A DNA stretch of 56,921 bases from an uncultured Prevotellaceae bacterium. GTDB taxonomy: Bacteria; Bacteroidota; Bacteroidia; Bacteroidales; Bacteroidaceae. How positions within the stretch are numbered: the stretch's first letter is position 1; each line of letters begins with the position of its first letter. Of this stretch, positions 1 to 6,901 are shown piece by piece. The notes under the pieces were generated by a model, which saw nothing but the letters and a program-made list of their open reading frames with translations, was not told the DNA's origin and did not search any database. The stretch is from positions 15,483 through 72,403 of the forward strand of contig CACXMM010000016.1 in assembly GCA_902768785.1 (NCBI GenBank). The letters run 5' to 3'. The position numbers and the translations under genes were made by a program.

Positions 1-74
1 CTTTGGGGTGGGCTCTTTGGGGTGGGCTCCCTTTATCTTAAAAAACCCTAATTTCAACTGTTAAAATTCCCCAA

Positions 75-97
75 AGTGACAGTATATAGCTGTCACT
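75..97. promoter_or_regulatory. Operator-like inverted repeat upstream of the VapE cassette
   Basis: Perfect 8-base arms AGTGACAG and CTGTCACT surround a 7-base centre (TATATAG). The palindrome ends 21 bases before the -7 box at 119-127, so it overlaps the expected -33 region. That position suits a repressor or activator site. No regulator gene is visible nearby. Bases 1-29 also hold a tandem duplication of a 14-base unit (CTTTGGGGTGGGCT), of unknown role. Confidence 0.5.
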
Positions 98-118
98 GCT
101 TTTCTCACATACTCTTCG

Positions 119-127
119 TACCTTTGC
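119..127 (+). promoter_or_regulatory. Bacteroidetes -7 promoter box (TACCTTTGC)
   Basis: TACCTTTGC matches the TAnnTTTG -7 consensus of the Bacteroidetes primary sigma factor. It lies 30 bases before the 158 start codon. A nine-codon reading frame (132-161) begins just after it, and its TGA overlaps the ATG at 158, which could give translational coupling. Confidence 0.6.
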
Positions 128-157
128 CCGAATGAAAAAAATGAGAAGAAACAGCAT

Positions 158-493
158 ATGAATGCGCACATTCTGAAAGAATTGGTTGAGATCATTCATG
201 GGTTCCTGTTAAGGCACTCATGGGTCACGTTAGGGCGCGAGACAAGTCGTATGAGATTCCAGAAACTGCTGCATCCGCAGGAAGCCAACGATATCATCCG
301 ACTCATCGTTGCCACAGTCTATATCATCCGTACCAGCGGAAAGAAACAGGATTTCCACCAGCTGATACGCTGCTTCCACCAGTGGATAGACAACCTCTAT
401 ACCTGTCCGCTCGATGAACTGGAACAATACCTCGACCATGCCGCCGAGGACAGCAAGCGCCGCTTCTTTCATCAAGCAGAAAAGAAGGATTAG
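158..493 (+). CDS. Hypothetical protein, first gene of the VapE cassette
   Basis: Encodes 111 residues with no family I recognise. The sequence is mostly helix-forming, with many leucines and isoleucines in the first half (around residues 6-18 and 42-60) and a charged C-terminal end rich in Lys, Glu and Asp. There is no signal peptide or clear membrane segment. It follows a good -7 box and an operator-like palindrome, and it is separated from the VapE gene by a 327-base region containing a palindromic element. Codon use looks like that of the following gene, so I believe it is translated. A small DNA-binding or accessory replication protein is possible from the context, but nothing in the sequence shows this. 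Confidence 0.55.
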   Translation: MNAHILKELVEIIHGFLLRHSWVTLGRETSRMRFQKLLHPQEANDIIRLIVATVYIIRTSGKKQDFHQLIRCFHQWIDNLYTCPLDELEQYLDHAAEDSKRRFFHQAEKKD

Positions 494-516
494 AAACAAT
501 TGGAAAACAAAATACC

Positions 517-734
517 TTTTCGCCTGCGGCATAATTATCTGGAAACAAATTTGAATAATATGAATAATTTATTCCACAAATAATAATAGATTCTGCAGCC
601 ATTGGAGTCATAAAACATGCAATATCATTTAGTTAAAATGATTATTTTCATTAAAAAATTTATTATTCAAATTCGTGGAATAAATTATTCATATTATTCA
701 TATTTGTTTCCAAGAAAAACGCCGAAGGCGAAAG
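517..734. repeat. Palindromic intergenic element 1 (37-bp arms, GC-rich tips)
   Basis: This fills most of the gene-free stretch 494-820. Arms at 541-577 and 675-711 are reverse complements over 37 bases with one mismatch. They enclose a 97-base core. Outside each arm sits a short GC-rich palindromic tip (CGCCTGCGGC at 521-530; GCCGAAGGCG at 721-730). The core at 621-650 resembles the core of the element at 38560-38800, sharing the tract TTAGTTAAAATG followed by an RTTATTYTCAT-like stretch. A further tip-like sequence, CGCCGTAGGCGA, lies near 760-772. No reading frame inside it looks real. Confidence 0.75.
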
Positions 735-820
735 TATAATTCTCATTCATTTCAATCCTCGCCGTAGGCGACCCTATACTATAACAATTTTAATATCAAC
801 TAACAATTATATTATCAACA

Positions 821-2161
821 ATGAAGAAAAACCAAAACGTAAAAAGAGAGAACGCCCAGTCGAAAACACACAGAAAGACACTCGATGACTTTAAGTCAGA
901 CATGGGCGAACGTTTACAAACCCGCCTGAACATCATTTCAGGAAAGTATGAATGCAGATGGCTGGAGCGCACGGATGGTGACATGCCCGAGAACTTCGGA
1001 GAATACGGGGAATTCGGTAAGGAATGGCATGAGATGACCGACCGTGAGGAGAACGCGCTGTGGCGACTGGTGTGTCCGAAAAGGGAGGGACGACTGCAGG
1101 ATGTGGTGAATATCCTGCGGTCGGACTTCACCCCACTCTACGACCCCATCAAGGAGTTCCTCGCCTACGCCTTTTCCACGTACAACCTGGTGGACGACAC
1201 CATCGGAGAACTCACCAGTCATGTGCACGTCAAGACGACCGAGGCTGATCCACAGACCGACAAGCTGCGCTACGAGGCTCTGTGCCGCGAGGAACAGAAA
1301 CGTTTCAACGAGTACTTCAAGAAATGGTTCGTGGGCATGCTCGCCTCTGCTGGTGGACGAAACGTGGTGAACAACGTGGTACTGGTGCTCATCGGTGAAC
1401 AGGGCACGTACAAGAGCACATTCTTCGCCCATCTGCTGCCACCGAAGCTGCGGAAATACTTCTACGTGAAGACCGACAACACGGTACTGAACAAGGACGA
1501 CCGACTGCAACTGGCACGGAACATGCTGATCTGTCTGGAGGAGATCGACGTGCTGTCGAAGAAGGAACTCAACCAGCTCAAGGCGATGGTCACCCTGCCC
1601 ACCGTCAACGACCGACCTGCCTACGCGCGGAACTTCGTCAACCTGCCGCATATCGCCTCGCTCTGCGGCACGGGCAACAACGAGACGTTCCTCTCCGACC
1701 CCACCGGATCGCGACGGTGGCTCCCCTTCCTCGTGGAGAGCATCGACGACCCGCGTACCTACGACATCGACTACAACAGTCTCTACGGACAGGGCATGTA
1801 TCTGCTGGCCGACCAGTACCGCTACTGGTTCACGCAGGAGGAGATCAAGAAACAGAACATCCGCAACAAGGCGTTCGAAGCCGACTGCATCGAGGAACAG
1901 CTCATCATGAAGTACTACCGCGTGCCTGACGATGGCGAAACGGGCGTCCTCCTCTCACCTGCCGAGATCCTGGAAAAGATCAATGGGGGGATCAAAAAAC
2001 CACTGTCTACATCCGTTGTTGGGAGCATGATGAAGAAGTTGAGGTTTGAAAAAGTTTATATTAAAGGAAACAGAAAATACAGGGTGATCGAGCTGCAATA
2101 CGATGATATTCAGAGAATTAGAAAAGAGGAGGCCATCGATACTGATGACCGTCCTTTCTAA
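821..2161 (+). CDS. VapE-family P-loop ATPase (replication helicase/primase-like)
   Basis: Encodes 446 residues of the virulence-associated protein E family, a superfamily-3-helicase-like ATPase found in phage satellites such as SaPIs and in mobile elements. Visible motifs are Walker A GEQGTYKST (residues 192-200), a Walker B-like stretch MLICLEEID (235-243), and the sensor/arginine region GTGNNETFLSDPTGSRRW (283-300). The C-terminal 80 residues look like a winged-helix tail. The N-terminal primase-like domains (BT4734/PriCT/DUF3987) seen in longer Bacteroidales relatives are absent, so this is the compact form. The stop is followed at once by an inverted iteron-like block. In Bacteroidales this gene recurs next to DUF4248, HU and an amidase, as here. 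Replication initiation is inferred. Confidence 0.85.
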   Translation: MKKNQNVKRENAQSKTHRKTLDDFKSDMGERLQTRLNIISGKYECRWLERTDGDMPENFGEYGEFGKEWHEMTDREENALWRLVCPKREGRLQDVVNILRSDFTPLYDPIKEFLAYAFSTYNLVDDTIGELTSHVHVKTTEADPQTDKLRYEALCREEQKRFNEYFKKWFVGMLASAGGRNVVNNVVLVLIGEQGTYKSTFFAHLLPPKLRKYFYVKTDNTVLNKDDRLQLARNMLICLEEIDVLSKKELNQLKAMVTLPTVNDRPAYARNFVNLPHIASLCGTGNNETFLSDPTGSRRWLPFLVESIDDPRTYDIDYNSLYGQGMYLLADQYRYWFTQEEIKKQNIRNKAFEADCIEEQLIMKYYRVPDDGETGVLLSPAEILEKINGGIKKPLSTSVVGSMMKKLRFEKVYIKGNRKYRVIELQYDDIQRIRKEEAIDTDDRPF

Positions 2162-2168
2162 TGATTGG

Positions 2169-2284
2169 GGTGGCGGGGTGGCGGGGGTGGCGTCATTTTC
2201 TATAAATCCCCGCGCGCGTGAGAGAAAAAAAAGTTTTTTATATAAATGTTTGAAAAATAACGCCACCCCCGCCACCCCGCCACC
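2169..2284. repeat. Inverted iteron-like GC block flanking AT-rich DNA (candidate origin)
   Basis: Two 25-base segments, 2169-2193 and 2260-2284, are perfect reverse complements. Each consists of about three copies of an 8-9-base unit (GGGGTGGC / GGGGGTGGC). Between them lie 66 bases, most of them A/T, with one GC-alternating spot (CGCGCGCG) and runs of A and T. Repeats flanking an AT-rich tract beside a Rep-like gene is the layout of SaPI-type origins. A simple hairpin or terminator for the VapE gene is the main alternative. Reading frames crossing it translate the repeats as GVAGVA-like low complexity and are not genes. Confidence 0.6.
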
Positions 2285-2315
2285 CACCTGCTCCTGACTT
2301 CCCCACCCTCTTTCC

Positions 2316-2437
2316 AACGTCATCTATCCCCCTTTCCGCCGTCATCTAAGGGGGTTAAGTGACGGCGGAATGAGGCATAGGGAACGGCGGAATAACTCGT
2401 AGATAACGGGGGAACAACACGTAGGGAACGGGGGAAC
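2316..2437. repeat. GGCGGAAC intergenic repeat element, copy 1
   Basis: Degenerate tandem units of about 22 bases built on GATAACGGCGGAACAACNCNTA. They begin with an 11-base perfect inverted repeat, TTCCGCCGTCA (2334-2344) and TGACGGCGGAA (2360-2370), around a loop containing AGGGGG. The same arrangement recurs at 23188-23345, and a single unit lies near 38862-38900. Its role is unknown. Confidence 0.65.
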
Positions 2438-2440
2438 AGA

Positions 2441-2557
2441 GATCGCCTACGGCGAAAATTGAGAATCGACCCCTACGGGGACAAATACACTTCTTTTATT
2501 ATATATACAAAGTGATAGATTTTGTTAAAATTTGTTGGATTTCTCGCCGAAGGCCAC
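2441..2557. repeat. Degenerate palindromic element remnant with TCGCC tips
   Basis: It starts with ATCGCCTACGGCGA (2443-2456) and ends with TCTCGCCGAAGGCC (2542-2555). The right part (2518-2555) closely matches the right arm of the element at 37671-37838, but a matching left arm is missing, so it is probably half an element. It sits directly upstream of the -7 box for the four-helix-bundle pseudogene. Together with the preceding blocks it accounts for the gene-free stretch 2162-2628. Confidence 0.45.
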
Positions 2558-2577
2558 TCTTTTTCTGTTCTAAACCG

Positions 2578-2586
2578 TATCTTTGC
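2578..2586 (+). promoter_or_regulatory. -7 promoter box (TATCTTTGC)
   Basis: TATCTTTGC fits TAnnTTTG and lies 43 bases before the ATG at 2629 of the four-helix-bundle pseudogene. The promoter looks intact although the gene is broken. Confidence 0.55.
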
Positions 2587-2628
2587 AGACGAAAAACAAA
2601 GAATACTGTGAATGATACAGAAAGCAAT

Positions 2629-3203
2629 ATGACGGAAAAGAAGAAAAAGGAGATGCACGGCATCTACCGAACCGTACCCAGATGGCAGGATCTGTGGTTC
2701 TACCAGAAGTCAGAGGTGCTGTTCCAGATGACCTTCGTGTTCTGCACACGGTTCCTGCCCAAATATGGTGACCGCACCGTTGACCAGATGATTCAGGCGG
2801 CACGCTCGGGCAAACAGAACATCGTCGAAGGATCGGAGGATGGCAAGACATCCACGGAAATGGAGGTCAAACTGCTCAACACCTGACCCTGTGCTACCAG
2901 GTGGATGCGATGATGAACAAATACCTCCAAGGACTGGAACAGACCTTCATCCAGGAGGGAGGCATCAAGGAGCGCATGCACAAGGCTCGCACCGACTATC
3001 GCCGCCAGCAGGACGAACGCCTGGCCGAACTGGAGCGCACCCTGCCCCTGCTGCAGCAACAGCTGACAGCAGCCCAACAGGAAGCCATCCGCTGGAAAGC
3101 CGCCTACGAAGACCTGAAACAACGCGCCCTGAAAGCCTACTACAGCCAGCAGGCACAGATTCAGGCGCTGCAGCAGCGCCTGAACGAGAGCGAGCAGCCA
3201 TAG
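2629..3203 (+). pseudogene. Four-helix-bundle protein with suffix domain, internal out-of-frame deletion
   Basis: The first part (2629-2886) matches the start of the four-helix-bundle family (TIGR02436), including the hallmark QMIQAARSGKQNIVEGSEDG. It then stops at KLLNT. A second frame reads from about 2877 to 3203. It carries the four-helix-bundle suffix domain (TIGR04258-like: LTLCYQVDAMMNKYL, then EGGIKERMHKAR), followed by a Gln/Glu-rich coiled coil. Intact relatives have roughly 70-90 residues of bundle between these two parts, so the likely cause is an internal deletion that also shifted the frame near 2876-2884. A GTG at 2901 could start a suffix-only peptide. The role of the family is not well defined; it often sits near variable or mobile loci. 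Confidence 0.7.
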
Positions 3204-3273
3204 CCCCTATAGCCCCTATAGCCCCTATAGCATCTATAGCATCTATAGCTTCTATAGCTTCTATAGCTTCTAT
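3202..3273. repeat. Tandem 9-bp repeat, eight units
   Basis: Eight consecutive nonamers: AGCCCCTAT three times, AGCATCTAT twice, AGCTTCTAT three times. They start at the stop codon of the four-helix-bundle pseudogene and end three bases before the stop codon of the convergent DUF4248 gene. The internal hexamer CTATAG is itself palindromic. No terminator hairpin is apparent here. Confidence 0.85.
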
Positions 3274-3275
3274 AC

Positions 3276-3500
3276 CTATGGCTCCCCCAGCGCCTCCACT
3301 ATCGCCCTCACCTGCGGGGGCGAAAACATGCGTGTGGCATCCGTCTTCCCCAGCGAGGCAAGGGTCTCGTTGAGGTGGGGATAGTAGTCGATCCACGATT
3401 TCAGCTTCTTCCACGCCGACCGCGGCTGGACATCGGGGCAGTAGAGCTGGGCGAGTTCCATGCGCCCATAGCTGCGGATTTTGAAAGTCTTTTCCATCAT
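3276..3500 (-). CDS. DUF4248 family protein
   Basis: Encodes about 74 residues from the ATG at 3500. The open frame extends further upstream, but an upstream start would lie within or before the -7 box at 3523-3531, so I chose MMEKTF. The sequence matches DUF4248: FKIRSYGRMELAQLYCPD near the start, then a tryptophan-containing helix, and FSPPQVRAIVEALGEP at the end. This is a small Bacteroidales family, possibly helix-turn-helix-like, of unknown function. It is encoded divergently from the HU-like gene, and such genes recur in VapE/HU/amidase cassettes. A regulator of the neighbouring plus-strand genes is conceivable but not shown. Confidence 0.8.
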   Translation of the reverse strand: MMEKTFKIRSYGRMELAQLYCPDVQPRSAWKKLKSWIDYYPHLNETLASLGKTDATRMFSPPQVRAIVEALGEP

Positions 3501-3522
3501 GTCTTTTTCATTGTTCTCTTTT

Positions 3523-3531
3523 GCAAAGATA
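3523..3531 (-). promoter_or_regulatory. -7 promoter box for the DUF4248 gene
   Basis: The reverse complement reads TATCTTTGC and lies 22 bases upstream of the chosen start at 3500. Confidence 0.55.
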
Positions 3532-3648
3532 ATCATTTTTTGGCAGAATACCAAAGATTATCTGATGAATAAGTGTCCGTAACGACCCGCAACCCACACC
3601 TTTTGTCGCACAACCTCACACAACGCGATTCCCGCCGGAAGAATGTTG

Positions 3649-3657
3649 TACCTTTGC
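3649..3657 (+). promoter_or_regulatory. -7 promoter box for the HU/smalltalk/amidase operon
   Basis: TACCTTTGC fits the TAnnTTTG consensus. It lies 95 bases upstream of the HU-like start at 3753, leaving a leader of roughly 90 bases. Confidence 0.6.
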
Positions 3658-3752
3658 CAATGGAAAGCAAGAGGGAGACAACGGGCGCCCCAAGAGATCA
3701 GCTCCCACTCGGCTGCCAAACAGATTATTTAACTATTTAAAACCAAAAGATT

Positions 3753-4265
3753 ATGAGTCAGAAATTTATCAAAACCAAAAACATGAACAGTAGCAACGCA
3801 AAATGCTACGGTAAGTACTATGCCAAGCCGGTGTATGACCAGAAGTTCATCGACACCGACAAGATCGCGGATTTCATCCAGTCACAGGCCTCACTGAAGC
3901 GCTCAGACATCAGGGCCGCCATCGATGAGCTGGGCTGCGCCATCAAGCACTTCCTGGAACTCGGACAGAAGGTGAGACTGAACGGCATCGGCATCTTCAA
4001 GGTGGGATTCTCAAGCCTCGGCGTAACGGATCCCGACGACTGCACCGCCTCGACCATCACTACGCGCCGCGTCCTGTTCCAGCCGGAGACCGAACGTATC
4101 GTGGTGGGTGTGAACAAGGACGATGACAAGGTGTCACAGCGCTTTGTCAAGGCGAACAGCCTCGTGAAGGATGTAATCTTCGAGGAGTTGCACGACAACC
4201 CCACGCCCAATGCACAGTCAGGCACCAGCACCCCGGGTGATGACCATAACCCTGACAACGGGTAA
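3753..4265 (+). CDS. HU/IHF-like DNA-binding protein
   Basis: Encodes 170 residues of the Bacteroidales long HU family (HU-HIG-like). The core runs from about residue 30: ADFIQSQASLKRSDIRAAIDEL gives the helical dimerisation part, and LGQKVRLNGIGIFKVGFSS gives the start of the beta arm with the typical GIGxF motif. The tail after residue 145 is Asp/Pro-rich and looks disordered. No signal peptide is seen, so it should bind DNA in the cytoplasm. A smalltalk peptide follows 45 bases later, then an amidase. In this cassette an HU protein could act at the candidate origin or silence the element; that is inference. Confidence 0.85.
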   Translation: MSQKFIKTKNMNSSNAKCYGKYYAKPVYDQKFIDTDKIADFIQSQASLKRSDIRAAIDELGCAIKHFLELGQKVRLNGIGIFKVGFSSLGVTDPDDCTASTITTRRVLFQPETERIVVGVNKDDDKVSQRFVKANSLVKDVIFEELHDNPTPNAQSGTSTPGDDHNPDNG

Positions 4266-4310
4266 GCGAGCGAGGAACGGTAAGTTTGTAAAACGGAAAG
4301 CAACAAACGT

Positions 4311-4409
4311 ATGAAAAAGACAAAAGTCATCCGATTCCTGATCCAGTCGATCATCAGCGTGCTCTCAGCAGTACTCACCGCCCTGGGAACAACGAGCTGT
4401 ATGGGATAA
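4311..4409 (+). CDS. Smalltalk-type short lipobox peptide
   Basis: A 32-residue peptide of the family named smalltalk in automated annotation, recognised by position and pattern: a basic start (MKKTKVIR), a hydrophobic segment (about residues 9-27) and a terminal lipobox LGTTSC with Cys at residue 30. Only Met-Gly follows the cysteine. If signal peptidase II acts on it, the mature product would be a lipidated tripeptide and the released signal peptide would be the bulk of the gene product. The stop TAA directly abuts the amidase ATG at 4410, implying coupled translation. Role unknown; a holin-like membrane peptide or a pheromone-like signal are both possible. Confidence 0.85.
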   Translation: MKKTKVIRFLIQSIISVLSAVLTALGTTSCMG

Positions 4410-4829
4410 ATGAGAACGATCACCCTGATCATCGTCCACTGCTCCGCAGTGAGACCGAATGAGACCAGTTCGGCGAAAAAGATCGATGAATGGCACAAGG
4501 ACAAGGGATGGAAAGGCATCGGCTACCACTACGTGGTGAGACGCGACGGATCCATCGAGAAGGGGCGACCTGATGAACAGGTGGGTGCCCACTGTGTGAA
4601 CCACAACCGCCACTCCATCGGCGTATGCTACGAGGGCGGTCTTGACAGCAATGGCGAAGATGCCGACACGCGCACGGAAGCACAGAAACGCGCCCTCGTC
4701 TCCCTCATCACCCGCCTCCATGCCCAATACCCCCGTGCGGTCATCGTGGGCCATCATGACCTCAATCCCACCAAACCGTGCCCCTGCTTCGACGCCGTCT
4801 CAGAATATTCACATCTGCAGCCCCCTTAG
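4410..4829 (+). CDS. N-acetylmuramoyl-L-alanine amidase (Amidase_2, T7-lysozyme-like)
   Basis: Encodes 139 residues, a whole Amidase_2/PGRP-type domain. It would cleave the amide bond between N-acetylmuramic acid and L-alanine in peptidoglycan. Likely zinc ligands are His10 (IIVHCS), His115 (VGHHDL) and Cys124 (KPCPCFD), with Tyr39 in the position of the catalytic tyrosine. It lacks a signal peptide, so it needs lysis or another protein to reach the wall, as phage endolysins do. It starts immediately after the smalltalk stop codon, in an operon with the HU-like gene, and is followed 11 bases later by a strong terminator. Domestication from a phage lysis module is plausible. Confidence 0.9.
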   Translation: MRTITLIIVHCSAVRPNETSSAKKIDEWHKDKGWKGIGYHYVVRRDGSIEKGRPDEQVGAHCVNHNRHSIGVCYEGGLDSNGEDADTRTEAQKRALVSLITRLHAQYPRAVIVGHHDLNPTKPCPCFDAVSEYSHLQPP

Positions 4830-4840
4830 GGAGGGAAATT

Positions 4841-4875
4841 AAAAAGATCGGGTGCCGGTGGCACCCGATCTTTTT
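4841..4875. terminator. Rho-independent terminator after the amidase gene
   Basis: A 16-base stem (AAAAAGATCGGGTGCC and its complement) with a GGT loop, followed by a T run; the A run on the other side makes it bidirectional. Its stem sequence is shared with the terminators at 7142 and 9723. Confidence 0.85.
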
Positions 4876-4986
4876 GTATTGTGGAATGCGGAATGAGAAA
4901 TCATGAGCGAGTATTCGCAAATCGTTTAATTTGCAAAATAAATCTAAAATTCAACACTTAAAGTATTGTTGTTTGAAATAAATATA

Positions 4987-4995
4987 TATATTTGC
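4987..4995 (+). promoter_or_regulatory. Candidate -7 box for the 5197 gene, in gene-free region 4876-5196
   Basis: TATATTTGC fits TAnnTTTG, with TTG about 26 bases upstream. It would give a leader of about 195 bases before the ATG at 5197. The rest of 4876-5196 is AT-rich; a 76-codon minus-strand frame (4944-5174) shows no recognisable protein. I see nothing else in this stretch. Confidence 0.35.
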
Positions 4996-5196
4996 AGTTG
5001 TAAATATTTCATATCATTCCTACCATCTAACCAATGGAGGATGCAGTAGTACAATAGACTTGGTATAATAGGTATATAAGTCATTCTGTCAAATATCTCG
5101 GGCACAACCGACAAAATAAGCTCTACTCTCTTGGAATAATGCTGAAAAGCATTATAAGTAATACCAGAACCCATTTTTTATATTATTACCGACTTT

Positions 5197-6897
5197 ATGA
5201 ATTTGAGAAAGATTATTTTCGCATCACTTATGCTAATTAACTTCATTTGTGTATATGGCGATGTTTATGAATATGGCAAGATAACGATGACTGTTACTGG
5301 CACCGAAGTGATTCTTCATTTAAATGAATCAGGAGGATTTGCCTATTATTGTGGTTATGAGAATCCACGACCTGATGGTTTGTATCCCATAAACATAGAA
5401 TTAACTAACATAAATCCTACAAAAATTACATTTCAAGGAGGCGATTGGACATCCACAGACATAACGGCTTTTTGCAGCTGGATGAGAGGTAATACTTCAT
5501 GTAAGATATATGACTGGAGTTATGCGCAACTTGTGTCTGATGATGTTTTCTATTTCGATGAAGTAAATCATGGTGTTATCGAGAATATCATATTTCCTCA
5601 ACATTTAAAGAAATTAAGGGCTGGGGCATTTAAGGGCTTCACTGGATTGAAAACGGTCACTTGGAGCTATGACTTGGAAGAAATCGGAGATGGGGCTTTC
5701 TGGAATTGTGATGGATTTACCAGTTTGCATATTCCTGAAGGTGTTACCACAATTGGAAGCCAGGCATTTGGTTGGATGGATCATCTGAAATATGCTGTAC
5801 TACCATCAACATTAAAGTATATTGGATGTGATGTTTTTTTGAGCGATCCCTTATTTACAGACTTGTATTCTTATGGAACGCCAGCTCAATTTCAATTTGT
5901 AGATAATATAGAAGGTTCTACAACGTATAATCAAACAATAACTAACCCCACTGTAGGTGAATATACAAATTTTGAAGAATTTAATTCAACCTCAGGATGG
6001 AATACTGCAGCTGGTCATGACAGACGGGAGAATTATTATACTTGGACATTGCATGTTCAAAGTGAATACGAGGATCAATATAAGGCAGCGTATGCCTGGC
6101 GGTTGTTTTTTAATATCCAGAATGACTTTCCCGATAAAGACCCTGACGATATTCACTATGTAATTTACCTTCTTCCGTCAGACTCACAAAGACCACCATA
6201 TACAGGAAAGGTTGAGAACACGAAGTCTGTATATATCAAGACAATGGATCCAAGCAAATATTACACAATTTGCTTACCTTTCTCTATACCAAATGCAATT
6301 ATAGCAAAAGTGTTCGGCAGTGAAACTAAAGTGTATAAATACGGTGGTATAAAGAATTCCAAAATATTGTTTACAGAGTCCGTCACCGACATGGAAGCAA
6401 ACACACCCTATTTAATCAAGACAGGAATTTGGTCTGACAGATGGGAATTCTCTTATCATGATGCTAACTATTCGGATCACACGGCTGCAGAACAGGCAAA
6501 ATCCATTCCCGTGCGTGGAGATGGATATCAATACGGCTCAGAGTTCGTGGGGAATTTCTCCATGAAGGGAATCCCGTATCAGACATATTGTGTGAGCAGC
6601 AAAGGAGAACAAACCCAATTTGTTTGGTACACAGGAAGAAATAACACCAATGGTTGGAAAGCTTATAATGCCATCATTTTTGTTGATGGATACAGCACTA
6701 ATAACTCATCTGCTAAATTGAATTCCTTACCCTTAGATCTTTTAGAAGAAGATGCTGGTGTGGCAACAGATCTCATACCAATCCAACATATGCGCAATGC
6801 CAATGATAAGATTTATAATCTGCAGGGTATTGAGGTGAAGAATCCTTCTAAGGGAATATATATTTCAAATGGCAGAAAAATCGTTTTAAATCGGTAA
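5197..6897 (+). CDS. Secreted leucine-rich-repeat (BspA-like, LRR_5) surface protein
   Basis: Encodes 566 residues. An N-terminal signal peptide (about residues 1-21, ending near VYG) is followed by a region carrying LRR_5 repeats (around 115-230: LKKLRAGAFKGFTGLKTV, LEEIGDGAFWNCDGFTSLHI, VTTIGSQAFGWMDHLKYAVL), the BspA-like type of Prevotella and Bacteroides adhesins. The middle part (350-500) is beta-rich with no family I can name. The protein ends with IYNLQGIEVKNPSKGIYISNGRK, a short type-9-secretion-like tail found on other proteins in this window. Codon use is more AT-rich than its neighbours, which may point to acquisition. It is followed four bases later by a small acidic protein gene. 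Confidence 0.8.
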   Translation: MNLRKIIFASLMLINFICVYGDVYEYGKITMTVTGTEVILHLNESGGFAYYCGYENPRPDGLYPINIELTNINPTKITFQGGDWTSTDITAFCSWMRGNTSCKIYDWSYAQLVSDDVFYFDEVNHGVIENIIFPQHLKKLRAGAFKGFTGLKTVTWSYDLEEIGDGAFWNCDGFTSLHIPEGVTTIGSQAFGWMDHLKYAVLPSTLKYIGCDVFLSDPLFTDLYSYGTPAQFQFVDNIEGSTTYNQTITNPTVGEYTNFEEFNSTSGWNTAAGHDRRENYYTWTLHVQSEYEDQYKAAYAWRLFFNIQNDFPDKDPDDIHYVIYLLPSDSQRPPYTGKVENTKSVYIKTMDPSKYYTICLPFSIPNAIIAKVFGSETKVYKYGGIKNSKILFTESVTDMEANTPYLIKTGIWSDRWEFSYHDANYSDHTAAEQAKSIPVRGDGYQYGSEFVGNFSMKGIPYQTYCVSSKGEQTQFVWYTGRNNTNGWKAYNAIIFVDGYSTNNSSAKLNSLPLDLLEEDAGVATDLIPIQHMRNANDKIYNLQGIEVKNPSKGIYISNGRKIVLNR

Positions 6898-6901
6898 TGA
6901 C

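Noticed and set aside
1955-2323. 122-codon minus-strand frame across the end of vapE and the GC block
   Set aside because: It is antisense to the conserved vapE end and translates the iteron-like repeats as low-complexity Gly/Val/Ala.
2840-3414. Long overlapping frames on both strands rich in Pro/Ala/Ile repeats
   Set aside because: They come from the 9-bp tandem repeat and from the wrong frames of the four-helix-bundle pseudogene and DUF4248.
4944-5174. 76-codon minus-strand reading frame in the AT-rich region before the 5197 gene
   Set aside because: No recognisable family, no -7 box, AT-driven composition, and it overlaps the probable leader of the plus-strand gene.
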